Source of the DNA: an uncultured Anaerococcus sp.
GTDB taxonomy: Bacteria > Bacillota > Clostridia > Tissierellales > Peptoniphilaceae
NCBI RefSeq assembly: GCF_937934665.1
Contig: NZ_CALGYW010000164.1
Location: 1-10,128, forward strand
Length of the DNA stretch: 10,128 nt
Direction: 5' to 3'
Under the pieces are notes generated by a model that was not told the origin of the DNA, made no database searches, and was given only the letters and a program-made list of their open reading frames with translations. Shown here in pieces: positions 1 to 7,001 of the stretch. The position numbers and the translations under genes were made by a program. Each line of letters opens with the position of its first letter. The stretch's first letter is position 1.

Positions 1-51
1 AGCCCGCCGGCTCATTGAGACCCCATAATGATAATGGGACGATTTATTCAT
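1..51 (-). CDS. Possible start of a downstream gene, cut by the window edge
   Basis: An ATG at 51-49 on the minus strand opens a frame that stays open for 17 codons to position 1. It reads MNKSSHYHYGVSMSRRA. It lies 30 nt after the stop of the 148-residue membrane protein, and an AAAAGGGA stretch at 68-61 could be its ribosome binding site with 9 nt spacing. If real, it would be the fourth gene of the M20 operon. The stretch is too short to assign a family, and the first 20 bases are much richer in GC than the rest of the window. It may equally be non-coding. Confidence 0.22.
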   Translation of the reverse strand, partial: MNKSSHYHYGVSMSRRA

Positions 52-81
52 TCTGCAACATCCCTTTTCTTATGGTTTTTT

Positions 82-528
82 TTAGATTTGTCCAATCATT
101 TTTAGGATGATTTGGGCTATGATAGATGAACCAATATAGGTACCTAGGATAACAAATATTGAAAGAATAATTATCTTAGGACCAGTTTTCTTTAAGTTAT
201 CTAAATTTTCTCCTGTATAGATACCTGCATAGGCTAAAATTGGTGTACATAGGGTTGTAAAATCAACATTTCCTGTGTGGTAGCTAATAAAATCTGATAG
301 AGGAAAAGCTGGGATAGTAACTATGGTTGCAAGGGTTACTATGTAGGCAACAGCTGGGATTTTACCAGGCATTATATCAGCAATTCCTATACCTGCTAAG
401 GAAATAGCTGCAAGTATTAATACTCCAGGGATACCTTGAAGAGGGCTGATACCAGGTCCTACCCAGTTGGCTATGACAGATATAGCTGCTGTTATTAAAA
501 GGATAAAAAACTTTTCTTTAAATTTCAT
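82..528 (-). CDS. Small hydrophobic membrane protein, likely partner of the DUF3100 protein
   Basis: This 148-residue protein is almost entirely hydrophobic. I see about four to five membrane segments, at roughly residues 5-22, 31-51, 55-76, 88-104 and 116-145. Residues 95-112 (PILAYAGIYTGENLDNLK) carry a small-residue-rich loop followed by a short amphipathic stretch, resembling the half-way hairpins of secondary carriers. The ATG follows the DUF3100 stop by only 2 nt, with AGGAAA upstream, so the two are translationally linked and probably form one complex. Lengths of about 148 and 255 residues recall two-subunit carriers such as the malonate transporter MadL/MadM, but I see no clear sequence match to those. 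I cannot name the family with certainty. A membrane protein acting with its neighbour is well supported; transport is inference. Confidence 0.8.
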   Translation of the reverse strand: MKFKEKFFILLITAAISVIANWVGPGISPLQGIPGVLILAAISLAGIGIADIMPGKIPAVAYIVTLATIVTIPAFPLSDFISYHTGNVDFTTLCTPILAYAGIYTGENLDNLKKTGPKIIILSIFVILGTYIGSSIIAQIILKMIGQI

Positions 529-530
529 AA

Positions 531-1298
531 TTATTTTCCTTTCTTCTTAAATTTTGCATATAATTTTTCTGCTAGTGGGATGGCTAGGAATACTGACATA
601 TAAACCCCATCAAGACCTGATAAGAGGTTTGAAGCAGCACCGAAGGCTGTAAGTTTATCTGCCATTTCTGGGAACAGTTCAACTAAAGATCCTACTGAAG
701 CTGTCATCATTGAAGCTGATCCTACACCTGAAGCCATGGCAAGCGCAAGTGGGTGGAGTGGGGTTGATGTTGCAAGGACTGATGCGATTATCCCCATAAA
801 GATAGTACCGAATACTGTACCAACTATATAAACACCAAGAACACCTTCTCCTTCTGGACTGTCAAGGCCATATTTTTCTGCTATTAGAGCTATGTTTGGT
901 TCCCTTGAAATTGAGTGAGCCCCACCTATAACTTCTCTGTCAAGACCTAGTAAAATACCTAGAGGTACACCTAAGAGTACTGTTCCAAGATTACCAAATT
1001 CTTGGAGGATTAGGGCTGGGGATGATTTAATTACAGTATCAATTGTTGGGCCTATAGTAGTACCATATTTGGCCATTAAAAGCATTAGGGTGACGGAAAT
1101 TAGTCTTCCGGCATAGGCCATGTCTTCTTCTTTGGCTATGTTTAAGAATTTAGGTGTGGTCAAAACACCTATTACTAGGGCAAATAGCATAGGAAGGAGG
1201 ACTATGGTACCAATTCCTATGTCAAAGGTGTGTTTGCCGATTAATTCTGCCACTAGGACTACTGCTAGGGCTATAAAATGCAATTTATATTTTTTCAT
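531..1298 (-). CDS. DUF3100-type multi-spanning membrane protein
   Basis: This 255-residue integral membrane protein has about seven or eight hydrophobic segments. They include residues 7-20, 27-46, 64-80, 103-117, 153-175 and 225-243, with a basic tail (KFKKKGK). Conserved-looking small-residue motifs are LGVPLGILLGLDREVIGGAH (109-128) and MASGVGSASMMTASVGSLVE (188-207). The overall sequence matches my memory of the DUF3100 family, which has no established function and which I associate with peptidase M20 genes. Its ATG overlaps the TGA of the M20 gene (ATGA at 1298-1295), with AGAAGG just upstream inside that gene. The tight coupling suggests it moves the substrate or product of the hydrolase. 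This is inference; a structural or sensory role is not excluded. Confidence 0.8.
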   Translation of the reverse strand: MKKYKLHFIALAVVLVAELIGKHTFDIGIGTIVLLPMLFALVIGVLTTPKFLNIAKEEDMAYAGRLISVTLMLLMAKYGTTIGPTIDTVIKSSPALILQEFGNLGTVLLGVPLGILLGLDREVIGGAHSISREPNIALIAEKYGLDSPEGEGVLGVYIVGTVFGTIFMGIIASVLATSTPLHPLALAMASGVGSASMMTASVGSLVELFPEMADKLTAFGAASNLLSGLDGVYMSVFLAIPLAEKLYAKFKKKGK

Positions 1299-2488
1299 TT
1301 TTTACCTTCTTTCAAATACCTATAGGCTACTTCAGCAAGGATGCCCGAGCCTATATAAAAAGTGCTTTCTTCAACATCAAATTTAGAATTGTGGTGAGGG
1401 TAGACATTGCCATCTTCATTTACCTTTAGGTTGTTTAGTGATATGAAGGTGCCCTTCGCTTCATTTAAGAAAAAGGCAAAGTCTTCGCCTCCCATAGATG
1501 GGTTTTTAAGTTCGATTACTTTTTCTTCGCCTATAAGCTCTACGGCAATGTCTTTTACATAGTCTGTAAATTCATCGTCATTGATTAGGCTTGGGTAAAA
1601 TCTCTTATATTCGAGAATGCCCTCGCACCTAAAGGCTTTTGCTGTGTTTTCTACAATTTCACCCATTCTCTTTTCTACAAAATCTCTGGTTTCTTCGTTT
1701 AGGTTACGGACAGTACCTTCTTCCCAGACTTCATCAGGAATGATGTTTTGGCAGGTGCCTCCGTGGATTTGACAGATTGATATTAGGGATGACTCAGTTG
1801 GGTCAAGCTCTCTAGAGATGATTTTTTGAAGTCCTAGGTTGATCTCGCTAATTGTAGCGATTGGATCAATGAAGGAATCAGGCCTTGCACCGTGGCCGCC
1901 ATGGCCTTTGACCCTAATTATAAAGGCATCCATAGAAGCCATTATAGGTCCTTTTTTGTAGGCAATAGTTCCTTGAGGAAGATGGCCCAATACACCACCT
2001 TGGTGAAGGCCTATTACCCTGTGTACCTTAGGATTTTCCATACAACCTTCATCAATCATTGGCTTGGCCCCACCAGGGATCTCTTCGCCTGGTTGGAAAA
2101 AAATCTTGACAAGACCATCAAGCTTGTCTTCATTTTCCTTAAGTAGTCTTGCTGCTCCTAGGGCCATAGCTGTGTGACCATCGTGGCCACAGGCGTGCAT
2201 ACAACCAGGATGGGTCGATTGAAAATCAAGGCCAGTTTCTTCTGTAATTGGTAGGGCGTCCATATCAGCTCTGATTGCTATACATTTGCCATTGTAGGAG
2301 CCGATTTCTGCTACGATGGCATTGCCATTTACCAATTTTTTATAGCTTATACCAAGGTTTTTTAGCTCATTTTCGACATAGGCTACAGTCTTTTGTAAAT
2401 CTAGCTCTAGCTCAGGAATCATGTGGAGATTCCTCCTATCATTTATGATAGTATTCTCAATTTTTTTTGCTTGGTCTAAAAAATTCAT
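1295..2488 (-). CDS. M20-family metallo-amidohydrolase (N-acyl amino acid / peptide hydrolase)
   Basis: This 397-residue protein is a full-length M20D-type amidohydrolase, related to hippurate hydrolase, N-acyl-L-amino acid amidohydrolase and AbgB. It should be a cytoplasmic two-metal enzyme that hydrolyses an amide bond; no signal peptide is visible. Motifs in order are RADMDALP (73-80), CMHACGHDGH (96-105, with the metal-binding Cys100 and His102), PGEE (133-136, with the general base Glu135 and a metal-ligand Glu136), LH at 161-162, the dimerisation-domain motif GHGGHGARP (195-203), GGEDFAFF (333-340), and PHHNSKFDV (364-372) near the end. All catalytic residues I would expect are present. 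The ATG at 2488 is preceded by a perfect AAAGGAGG. It is the first gene of a leftward operon and overlaps the DUF3100 gene by ATGA. The exact substrate cannot be read from sequence. Confidence 0.93.
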   Translation of the reverse strand: MNFLDQAKKIENTIINDRRNLHMIPELELDLQKTVAYVENELKNLGISYKKLVNGNAIVAEIGSYNGKCIAIRADMDALPITEETGLDFQSTHPGCMHACGHDGHTAMALGAARLLKENEDKLDGLVKIFFQPGEEIPGGAKPMIDEGCMENPKVHRVIGLHQGGVLGHLPQGTIAYKKGPIMASMDAFIIRVKGHGGHGARPDSFIDPIATISEINLGLQKIISRELDPTESSLISICQIHGGTCQNIIPDEVWEEGTVRNLNEETRDFVEKRMGEIVENTAKAFRCEGILEYKRFYPSLINDDEFTDYVKDIAVELIGEEKVIELKNPSMGGEDFAFFLNEAKGTFISLNNLKVNEDGNVYPHHNSKFDVEESTFYIGSGILAEVAYRYLKEGKK

Positions 2489-2492
2489 AAAA

Positions 2493-2500
2493 CCTCCTTT
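2493..2500 (-). promoter_or_regulatory. Ribosome binding site of the M20 gene
   Basis: On the minus strand AAAGGAGG lies 4 nt before the ATG at 2488. It supports this start, which also leaves the N-terminal helix of the M20 fold intact. Confidence 0.8.
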
Positions 2501-2510
2501 ACTTAATTAC

Positions 2511-2539
2511 AGTATATAATATTTTTGTAAATTGCGCAA
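2511..2539 (-). promoter_or_regulatory. Candidate promoter of the M20 operon
   Basis: On the minus strand TTGCGC (2539-2534) and TATACT (2516-2511) are separated by exactly 17 nt. The -10 matches consensus at 5 of 6 positions and the -35 at only 3 of 6. A start near 2504 would give a leader of about 16 nt containing the ribosome binding site. The weak -35 sits inside a perfect palindrome, as expected if a regulator controls it, but this is read by eye only. Confidence 0.45.
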
Positions 2540-2557
2540 TAGTTTATTAATATATTA
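2531..2557. promoter_or_regulatory. Two small palindromes, candidate operator
   Basis: ATTGCGCAAT at 2531-2540 is a perfect 10-bp palindrome with a GC core in a very AT-rich spacer, and it covers the -35 of the leftward promoter. Seven bases further right, TAATATATTA at 2548-2557 is a second perfect 10-bp palindrome, though an AT-only one of this length is easily met by chance. Position makes the first a reasonable binding site for a dimeric regulator. No regulator gene is in the window. Confidence 0.35.
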
Positions 2558-2660
2558 GTACAATAAAATGAGCAAGTATATATAGATATCTGATAATGAA
2601 GATTAGGTCGAACTTTAGTTTTTATTAAGTATATTGTGATATAGGATATTAATGCCAGGA

Positions 2661-2713
2661 TTTTAAATTTTTTTTAAAAAACCATTGTGAAAAAAATATC
2701 TATCTGTTATAAT
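2661..2713 (+). promoter_or_regulatory. Strong promoter of the peptide ABC importer operon
   Basis: TTGTGA (2685-2690) and a perfect TATAAT (2708-2713) are separated by 17 nt, and TG at 2705-2706 makes an extended -10. Immediately upstream, 2661-2681 is a run of T and A tracts, including the 12-bp palindrome of six T and six A at 2670-2681. This could act as an UP element or bend the DNA. Transcription should start near 2720, giving a leader of about 26 nt. Confidence 0.75.
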
Positions 2714-2734
2714 ATTATCAAGAACAATTTTCCT

Positions 2735-2743
2735 AAGGAGGAG
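2735..2743 (+). promoter_or_regulatory. Ribosome binding site of the binding-protein gene
   Basis: AAGGAGGAG is a near-perfect anti-16S sequence just before the ATG at 2746. It fixes the start, which is followed at once by a lipoprotein signal peptide. It predicts high expression of the binding protein relative to the downstream permease gene, whose own site is poor. Confidence 0.8.
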
Positions 2744-2745
2744 AA

Positions 2746-4266
2746 ATGAAAAAAACTAAGACACTTTTCACTTTACTACTAGCAGGAGCAGTGTTGACTT
2801 CTTGTGGTGGCGCTAAAGAAGGAACTGACGGTGGAAAGAATGAAACAAATACAGCAGAAAGACCATTTACAGTCGCTATGGCAACAGAGATTGATTCTCT
2901 TGACCCATTTTCTGCTACAGCAGGAGATACTAAGACTGTGATGGATCAAATCTTTGATGGTCTTTTGGATGTGGATGAGGATGGTAACCTTGTGCCAGAT
3001 CTTGCAGAATCTTATGAGATTTCTGATGACGGACTTACCTACACCTTTAAACTTAAAGAAGGGGTAAAATTCCACGATGGATCTGATTTTTCTGCAGATG
3101 ATGTTTACTACACCTATGATAAACTAGCTGGCCTATCATCTGGTGAACCAATGTCATCTAAGTTTGCTGCTATAAAGGAAATGGAAGTAGTATCACCTAC
3201 AGAAATTACCATGACCCTAGATAAGGTAAATAACTCCTTTATCTACCTACAAAACCAACCAATCCTTAAAAAAGATTACGAAGATAACCAAACTAAACCT
3301 CTAGGTACAGGCCCGTATAAGTTTGTATCCTATACACCGGGCGAGGGCATGGCCATGGAAAGATTTGATGACTACCATAGAAAAGATCACATAGCTAAGA
3401 TTAAAAAAGTAAATGTGGTAAGGGTTGCTGACAACCAAGCCCTAGTAATGGCTCTAAATAACAAGGAAGTAGACCTTGCATCAAAGCTTACAGCTGATGA
3501 GCTTGATCAAGTAATAGAGTCTACAGATTCTTACTCTCACCCACAAAACCTTGTTCAACTTCTTGGTCTAAACAATGAAGTTAAGCCGTTTGATGATATC
3601 AGGGTAAGACAAGCTATAGCCCACGCTATTGATAAAGACGAATTAATCGAGGCTGTTGCAGGGGATAAGGCAACAAAGATTTACTCTTCTTTCTCACCAG
3701 CCCTAAAAGATTATTACAATGACCTTGAAGAAATGTATCCAACAGATGTTAAAAAGGCTAAAGAGCTTTTAGCTGAAGCAGGCTATCCAGATGGTATTTC
3801 TTTTAAAATGACAGTACCAAGTGACTATAAATTCCACATGGATACAGCAGAATTAATCCAAGCCCAACTTAAAAAAGCAGGTATAAATGCAACTATAGAT
3901 CCAATTGAATTTTCAACCTGGCTTGATAGGGTTTATAAGGAAAGAGACTATGAAACAACAATAGCAGGATTCATAGGCTACACAGACCCAATCAGAGTGT
4001 TAGATAGGTACGTATCAACATCTGACAAGGACTACCTAAACTACGTATCAGAAGACTATGATGCGGCTATAGAAGCTAGCCAACAAACTATGGATAGGGA
4101 CGAGCTTATAAAAAATATCAAAGATGCCCAAGAAGTAATTACTAAAGATTGTGCGGCGGTATTTTTACAAGATCCTAATGATAATATAGTCCTAAATAAC
4201 GAATACACTGGCCTCAAGACTTACCCAGTTCAAAAGCTAAACCTTGAAGATATAGCTGGCAAGTAA
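2746..4266 (+). CDS. Peptide-type ABC transporter substrate-binding lipoprotein (SBP family 5)
   Basis: This 506-residue protein captures a ligand outside the membrane and delivers it to the permeases encoded next to it. The N-terminus is a lipoprotein signal: KK at 2-3, a hydrophobic stretch at 7-16, then the lipobox LTSC with Cys20 as the lipid-anchored residue. A low-complexity linker (about 21-38) leads into a family 5 solute-binding domain. Typical landmarks are DPFSATAGD (53-61), LVPDLAESY (82-90), the characteristic LTYTFKLKEGVKFHDG (97-112) and GTGPYKF near the middle. Length is normal for DppA/OppA/GsiB-like proteins. It is the first gene of the operon and stops 1 nt before the permease start. 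Di- or oligopeptide binding is the likeliest role. Nickel, glutathione or opine ligands occur in the same family and cannot be excluded from sequence. Confidence 0.93.
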   Translation: MKKTKTLFTLLLAGAVLTSCGGAKEGTDGGKNETNTAERPFTVAMATEIDSLDPFSATAGDTKTVMDQIFDGLLDVDEDGNLVPDLAESYEISDDGLTYTFKLKEGVKFHDGSDFSADDVYYTYDKLAGLSSGEPMSSKFAAIKEMEVVSPTEITMTLDKVNNSFIYLQNQPILKKDYEDNQTKPLGTGPYKFVSYTPGEGMAMERFDDYHRKDHIAKIKKVNVVRVADNQALVMALNNKEVDLASKLTADELDQVIESTDSYSHPQNLVQLLGLNNEVKPFDDIRVRQAIAHAIDKDELIEAVAGDKATKIYSSFSPALKDYYNDLEEMYPTDVKKAKELLAEAGYPDGISFKMTVPSDYKFHMDTAELIQAQLKKAGINATIDPIEFSTWLDRVYKERDYETTIAGFIGYTDPIRVLDRYVSTSDKDYLNYVSEDYDAAIEASQQTMDRDELIKNIKDAQEVITKDCAAVFLQDPNDNIVLNNEYTGLKTYPVQKLNLEDIAGK

Positions 4267-4267
4267 A

Positions 4268-5215
4268 ATGACCAAGGAGATTATTAAAAAAATAATCTCG
4301 CTTATCTTGACCTTGTTTTTTGTCTCACTCTTAATATTTTTTGTTTTCCAGATTATAGGCGGTAACCCCGCTGAAATAATTTTAGGAACAGAGGCGGACC
4401 CACAGCAACTCCTAGCTCTTGAAAAAGAGCTAGGGCTAGATAAGCCGATTTTTGAAAGGTATATCAATTGGATAACAGGACTCTTTAGACTTGATATGGG
4501 GATGAGTATAAAGTACAGGATCCCAGTTAGGGAGCTTTTTTTAAAGAAACTTCCAGTAACCATGTGGCTTACTTTTTATTCCTTGATTTTATCAATAGTA
4601 ATAGCTATTCCTTTATCAATACAAATTACAATGAAATCTGACAAGTGGTATGCATCCATAATCACAGCAGTGACTCAACTTGGCATATCTATTCCATCTT
4701 TTTGGCTAGCATTTTTATTAATCTATGTTTTTGCAGTAAAATTGGGAGTTTTTTCAACCCTATCCTACAATGTAATGAGTGGGGATTTTTTCCATAAGCT
4801 GAAAAACTTCTTCTTACCTTCTCTTGCGATTGCCATTCCAAATATAGCTACCATTATTAGGTATATACAGGCAGCTCTTCTTGATGAAATCAACAAGGAC
4901 TATGTAAGAACAGCCAGGATGAAGGGGATGGAGCTTAGGGAGATACTTTATAAACACGTTTTAAGAAATGCCCTAATACCTGTTATTACAGTTATAGGGA
5001 TGTGTCTAACATCAGCTGTTGGTGGATCTCTCATAGTAGAAAATGTATTTTCCCTACCGGGAGTAGGCTCTCTTATAATAGCTTCAATAAGCTCAAGGGA
5101 CTTCCCACTTATCCAGTCAGTCATACTTGCTGTTGCATTTTTAGTTATCTTTATAAACTTGATTATAGACATACTTTACGGACTAGTTGATCCGAGGATT
5201 AGAGGTGGCAGATGA
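4268..5215 (+). CDS. Peptide ABC transporter permease, DppB/OppB type
   Basis: This 315-residue inner-membrane permease forms half of the translocation channel. A first membrane helix lies at about 8-30, followed by a large extracytoplasmic loop containing NPAEIILGTEADPQQLLALE. A block of five helices starts at about residue 97. The EAA-type coupling loop that contacts the ATPase is seen around residues 211-235 (ARMKGMELREILYKHVLRN). The family-typical VENVFSLPGVG is at 257-267, and the protein ends in the standard DPRIRGGR. The ATG begins 1 nt after the binding-protein stop and no good ribosome binding site precedes it, so translation probably relies on coupling. Its TGA overlaps the next gene (ATGA). 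Confidence 0.93.
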   Translation: MTKEIIKKIISLILTLFFVSLLIFFVFQIIGGNPAEIILGTEADPQQLLALEKELGLDKPIFERYINWITGLFRLDMGMSIKYRIPVRELFLKKLPVTMWLTFYSLILSIVIAIPLSIQITMKSDKWYASIITAVTQLGISIPSFWLAFLLIYVFAVKLGVFSTLSYNVMSGDFFHKLKNFFLPSLAIAIPNIATIIRYIQAALLDEINKDYVRTARMKGMELREILYKHVLRNALIPVITVIGMCLTSAVGGSLIVENVFSLPGVGSLIIASISSRDFPLIQSVILAVAFLVIFINLIIDILYGLVDPRIRGGR

Positions 5216-6030
5216 TAAGAGAAAATAAAAACTCAATTAGGATAGGAAAGGTAATTATTGTCCTATATTTCGTTGTCCTACTTGTTTCAGTATTTTGGAC
5301 ACCTTATGATCCAAATAAGATAGATACATCAATGAAGCTTTTACCACCAAGTCTTGCCCATCCTTTTGGGACAGATAATATGGGAAGAGATATTCTATCA
5401 AGGCTTATGGAAGGGTCGAAATACGCCCTTATCCTTTCTTTTGGAACTGTGTCTCTGGCTCTTTTTCTAGGAGCAATTATAGGGGCAAGTGCAGGATATT
5501 TTGGAGGGGTTGTTGATGAGATTTTGATGAGGTTTATCGATTCCCTTATGGCTTTTCCAGGTATACTTTTTGCTATGATGCTTGTCACAGTTTTTGGGGC
5601 AGGAATTGTAAATACTATCCTAGCCATAGGAATTATGTCTGTACCTTATTTTGCCAGGGTTGTTAGGAGTGGATTTTTGCAGGTTAAAAATTCACAGTTT
5701 GTAAAATCTGCCATAGTTAAGGGAGCAAGTCCTTTATATATAGCAGTAAACCACATCCTTCCTAATATCAAAAACCAACTAATGGTAGCTATTATCCTTT
5801 CAGTATCCCAGGCCATCTTATCTGAGGCAGGGCTTTCTTACCTAGGTTTAGGAGTTAGGCCACCAAACCCATCTTGGGGGAGGATGCTTAAGGAAAGTCA
5901 GGCATATTTCAACCAAGGGCCTCACTATTTTATATTTACAGGTATATGTCTAAGCCTTGTAGTTTTGGGATTTACCCTCTATGGTGAAAAATACAGGTCA
6001 GAAAGACTTAGAGAGAAGGCACAAAAATGA
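5212..6030 (+). CDS. Peptide ABC transporter permease, DppC/OppC type
   Basis: This 272-residue permease is the partner of the preceding one. It shows an N-terminal helix (about 12-29), the family hallmark HPFGTDNMGRD at 50-60, and membrane helices from about residue 70. The EAA-like coupling loop (VKSAIVKGASPLYIAVNHIL) lies near 164-183, and LSYLGLGVRPPNPSWG is at 208-223. The C-terminus ends in a basic tail (YGEKYRSERLREKAQK) instead of the usual ...LRDxLDPR ending of DppC proteins, a small departure. The start overlaps the DppB-type stop by ATGA, with AGAGGTGG upstream; its own TGA overlaps the next gene in the same way. Confidence 0.93.
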   Translation: MIRENKNSIRIGKVIIVLYFVVLLVSVFWTPYDPNKIDTSMKLLPPSLAHPFGTDNMGRDILSRLMEGSKYALILSFGTVSLALFLGAIIGASAGYFGGVVDEILMRFIDSLMAFPGILFAMMLVTVFGAGIVNTILAIGIMSVPYFARVVRSGFLQVKNSQFVKSAIVKGASPLYIAVNHILPNIKNQLMVAIILSVSQAILSEAGLSYLGLGVRPPNPSWGRMLKESQAYFNQGPHYFIFTGICLSLVVLGFTLYGEKYRSERLREKAQK

Positions 6031-7001
6031 GAAGAATTTTAGAAGTAAAGGATTTGACAGTTGCCTTTAATACTGAAAACGGAGATAAAAATGCAGTCAA
6101 CCATATATCTTTTGACCTTTATGAAAAGGACTTCGTAGGTCTTGTTGGAGAATCTGGCTGTGGTAAGACCGTTGCTACTCAAACAATTTTGGGAATCCAG
6201 TCAAAGGAGGCCCTTATAAAATCAGGTTCTGCCAAACTAAGAGATATCGAAGTTTTAGGCCTAAGTGATAGACAGTGGAAAAAATATAGGGCAAGAAATA
6301 TAGCCACAGTTTTTCAAGAACCAGGATCTGCACTAAATCCCTTGATGAAAGTAGGGGAGCAGATAGAAGAAGTTTTAAAAATCCACTATGACTTTGATAA
6401 TGAGAAGCGTGAAAAACTTGTCTATAAGACTATGGAAAATGTTGGCCTAAGGGATGTAGAAAATCTTTACAACAAGTATCCCCACGAACTATCAGGTGGT
6501 ATGCAACAAAGGATAGTAATATGTATAGCCCTTATTGCAAACCCCAATGTCCTTATAGCAGATGAGCCGACCACAGCCCTTGATGCCAAGGTCCAGTCTC
6601 AGATTATAGACCTATTTAGGGACCTAGGTTATATATATAACGGAGCAATTTTATTTATAAGCCATGACCTAAATCTAATCGAAAGGATTTGTAAAAAGGT
6701 CATGATCATGTATGCAGGAAGGCTTGTAGAAAAGGGAGATACCAAAGATGTAATAGATAGTCCTCTCCATCCTTATACCAGGGCCCTCTTAAAGGCAGTG
6801 CCAAATTATAAGAAAAGGGGAGAGGCCTTATTTAATATCAAAGGCCATGTTCCAGACTTAAAAAATAGGTCTAATGAAGGTTGTCCTTTTGCAGATAGGT
6901 GTGATCACACTATGGATATTTGTACCAAGACCTTTCCAGAAAGGTACGAGAAAGATGGCCATAGCGTCCACTGTCACCTATATGGAGGGCAAAATGGATA
7001 G
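6027..7001 (+). CDS. Peptide ABC transporter ATPase, DppD/OppD type
   Basis: This 324-residue cytoplasmic ATPase powers import together with the following gene product. Walker A is GESGCGKT (41-48), the Q-loop Gln is at 97, the ABC signature is LSGGMQQ (155-161), Walker B is VLIADEP (175-181) and the switch His is 213. After the ATPase domain it keeps the oligopeptide-type C-terminal extension (about 240-324) with HPYTRALLKAVP. Four cysteines are at 286, 292, 299 and 316; in DppD/OppD-like proteins such a cluster is thought to bind an iron-sulfur centre. The start overlaps the DppC-type stop by ATGA with AGAAGG 7 nt upstream. Full length, with all motifs intact. Confidence 0.93.
   Translation: MRRILEVKDLTVAFNTENGDKNAVNHISFDLYEKDFVGLVGESGCGKTVATQTILGIQSKEALIKSGSAKLRDIEVLGLSDRQWKKYRARNIATVFQEPGSALNPLMKVGEQIEEVLKIHYDFDNEKREKLVYKTMENVGLRDVENLYNKYPHELSGGMQQRIVICIALIANPNVLIADEPTTALDAKVQSQIIDLFRDLGYIYNGAILFISHDLNLIERICKKVMIMYAGRLVEKGDTKDVIDSPLHPYTRALLKAVPNYKKRGEALFNIKGHVPDLKNRSNEGCPFADRCDHTMDICTKTFPERYEKDGHSVHCHLYGGQNG
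6984..6989 (+). promoter_or_regulatory. Ribosome binding site that sets the DppF-type start
   Basis: GGAGGG sits 4 nt before the ATG at 6994. It decides in favour of this start over an in-frame ATG at 6874, which lies deep inside the preceding ATPase gene. Confidence 0.7.

Noticed and set aside
20..42. Inverted repeat around CCCAT and ATGGG downstream of the leftward operon, considered as its terminator.
   Set aside because: Only five pairs form before a mismatch and no T run follows on the minus strand, so it does not qualify as an intrinsic terminator.
1120..1386. A plus-strand frame of 88 codons across the M20/DUF3100 junction.
   Set aside because: It runs antisense to two well-supported overlapping genes and shows no recognisable domain or start signal.
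2725..2739. AATTTTC followed by CTAAGGAG before the binding-protein gene, considered as a CodY box.
   Set aside because: Only about 9 of 15 positions agree, and the second half is the ribosome binding site itself.
2779..3075. A 98-residue open frame on the minus strand inside the binding-protein gene.
   Set aside because: The plus-strand gene here is unmistakable, with lipobox and family motifs. The antisense frame has no ribosome binding site and a cysteine/serine-rich sequence typical of reversed coding DNA.
6874..6993. An upstream ATG that would extend the DppF-type ATPase by 40 residues.
   Set aside because: The extra residues lie inside the DppD-type gene in another frame and match no ABC motif. 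ATG 6994 has a GGAGGG site and gives the usual ATPase opening.
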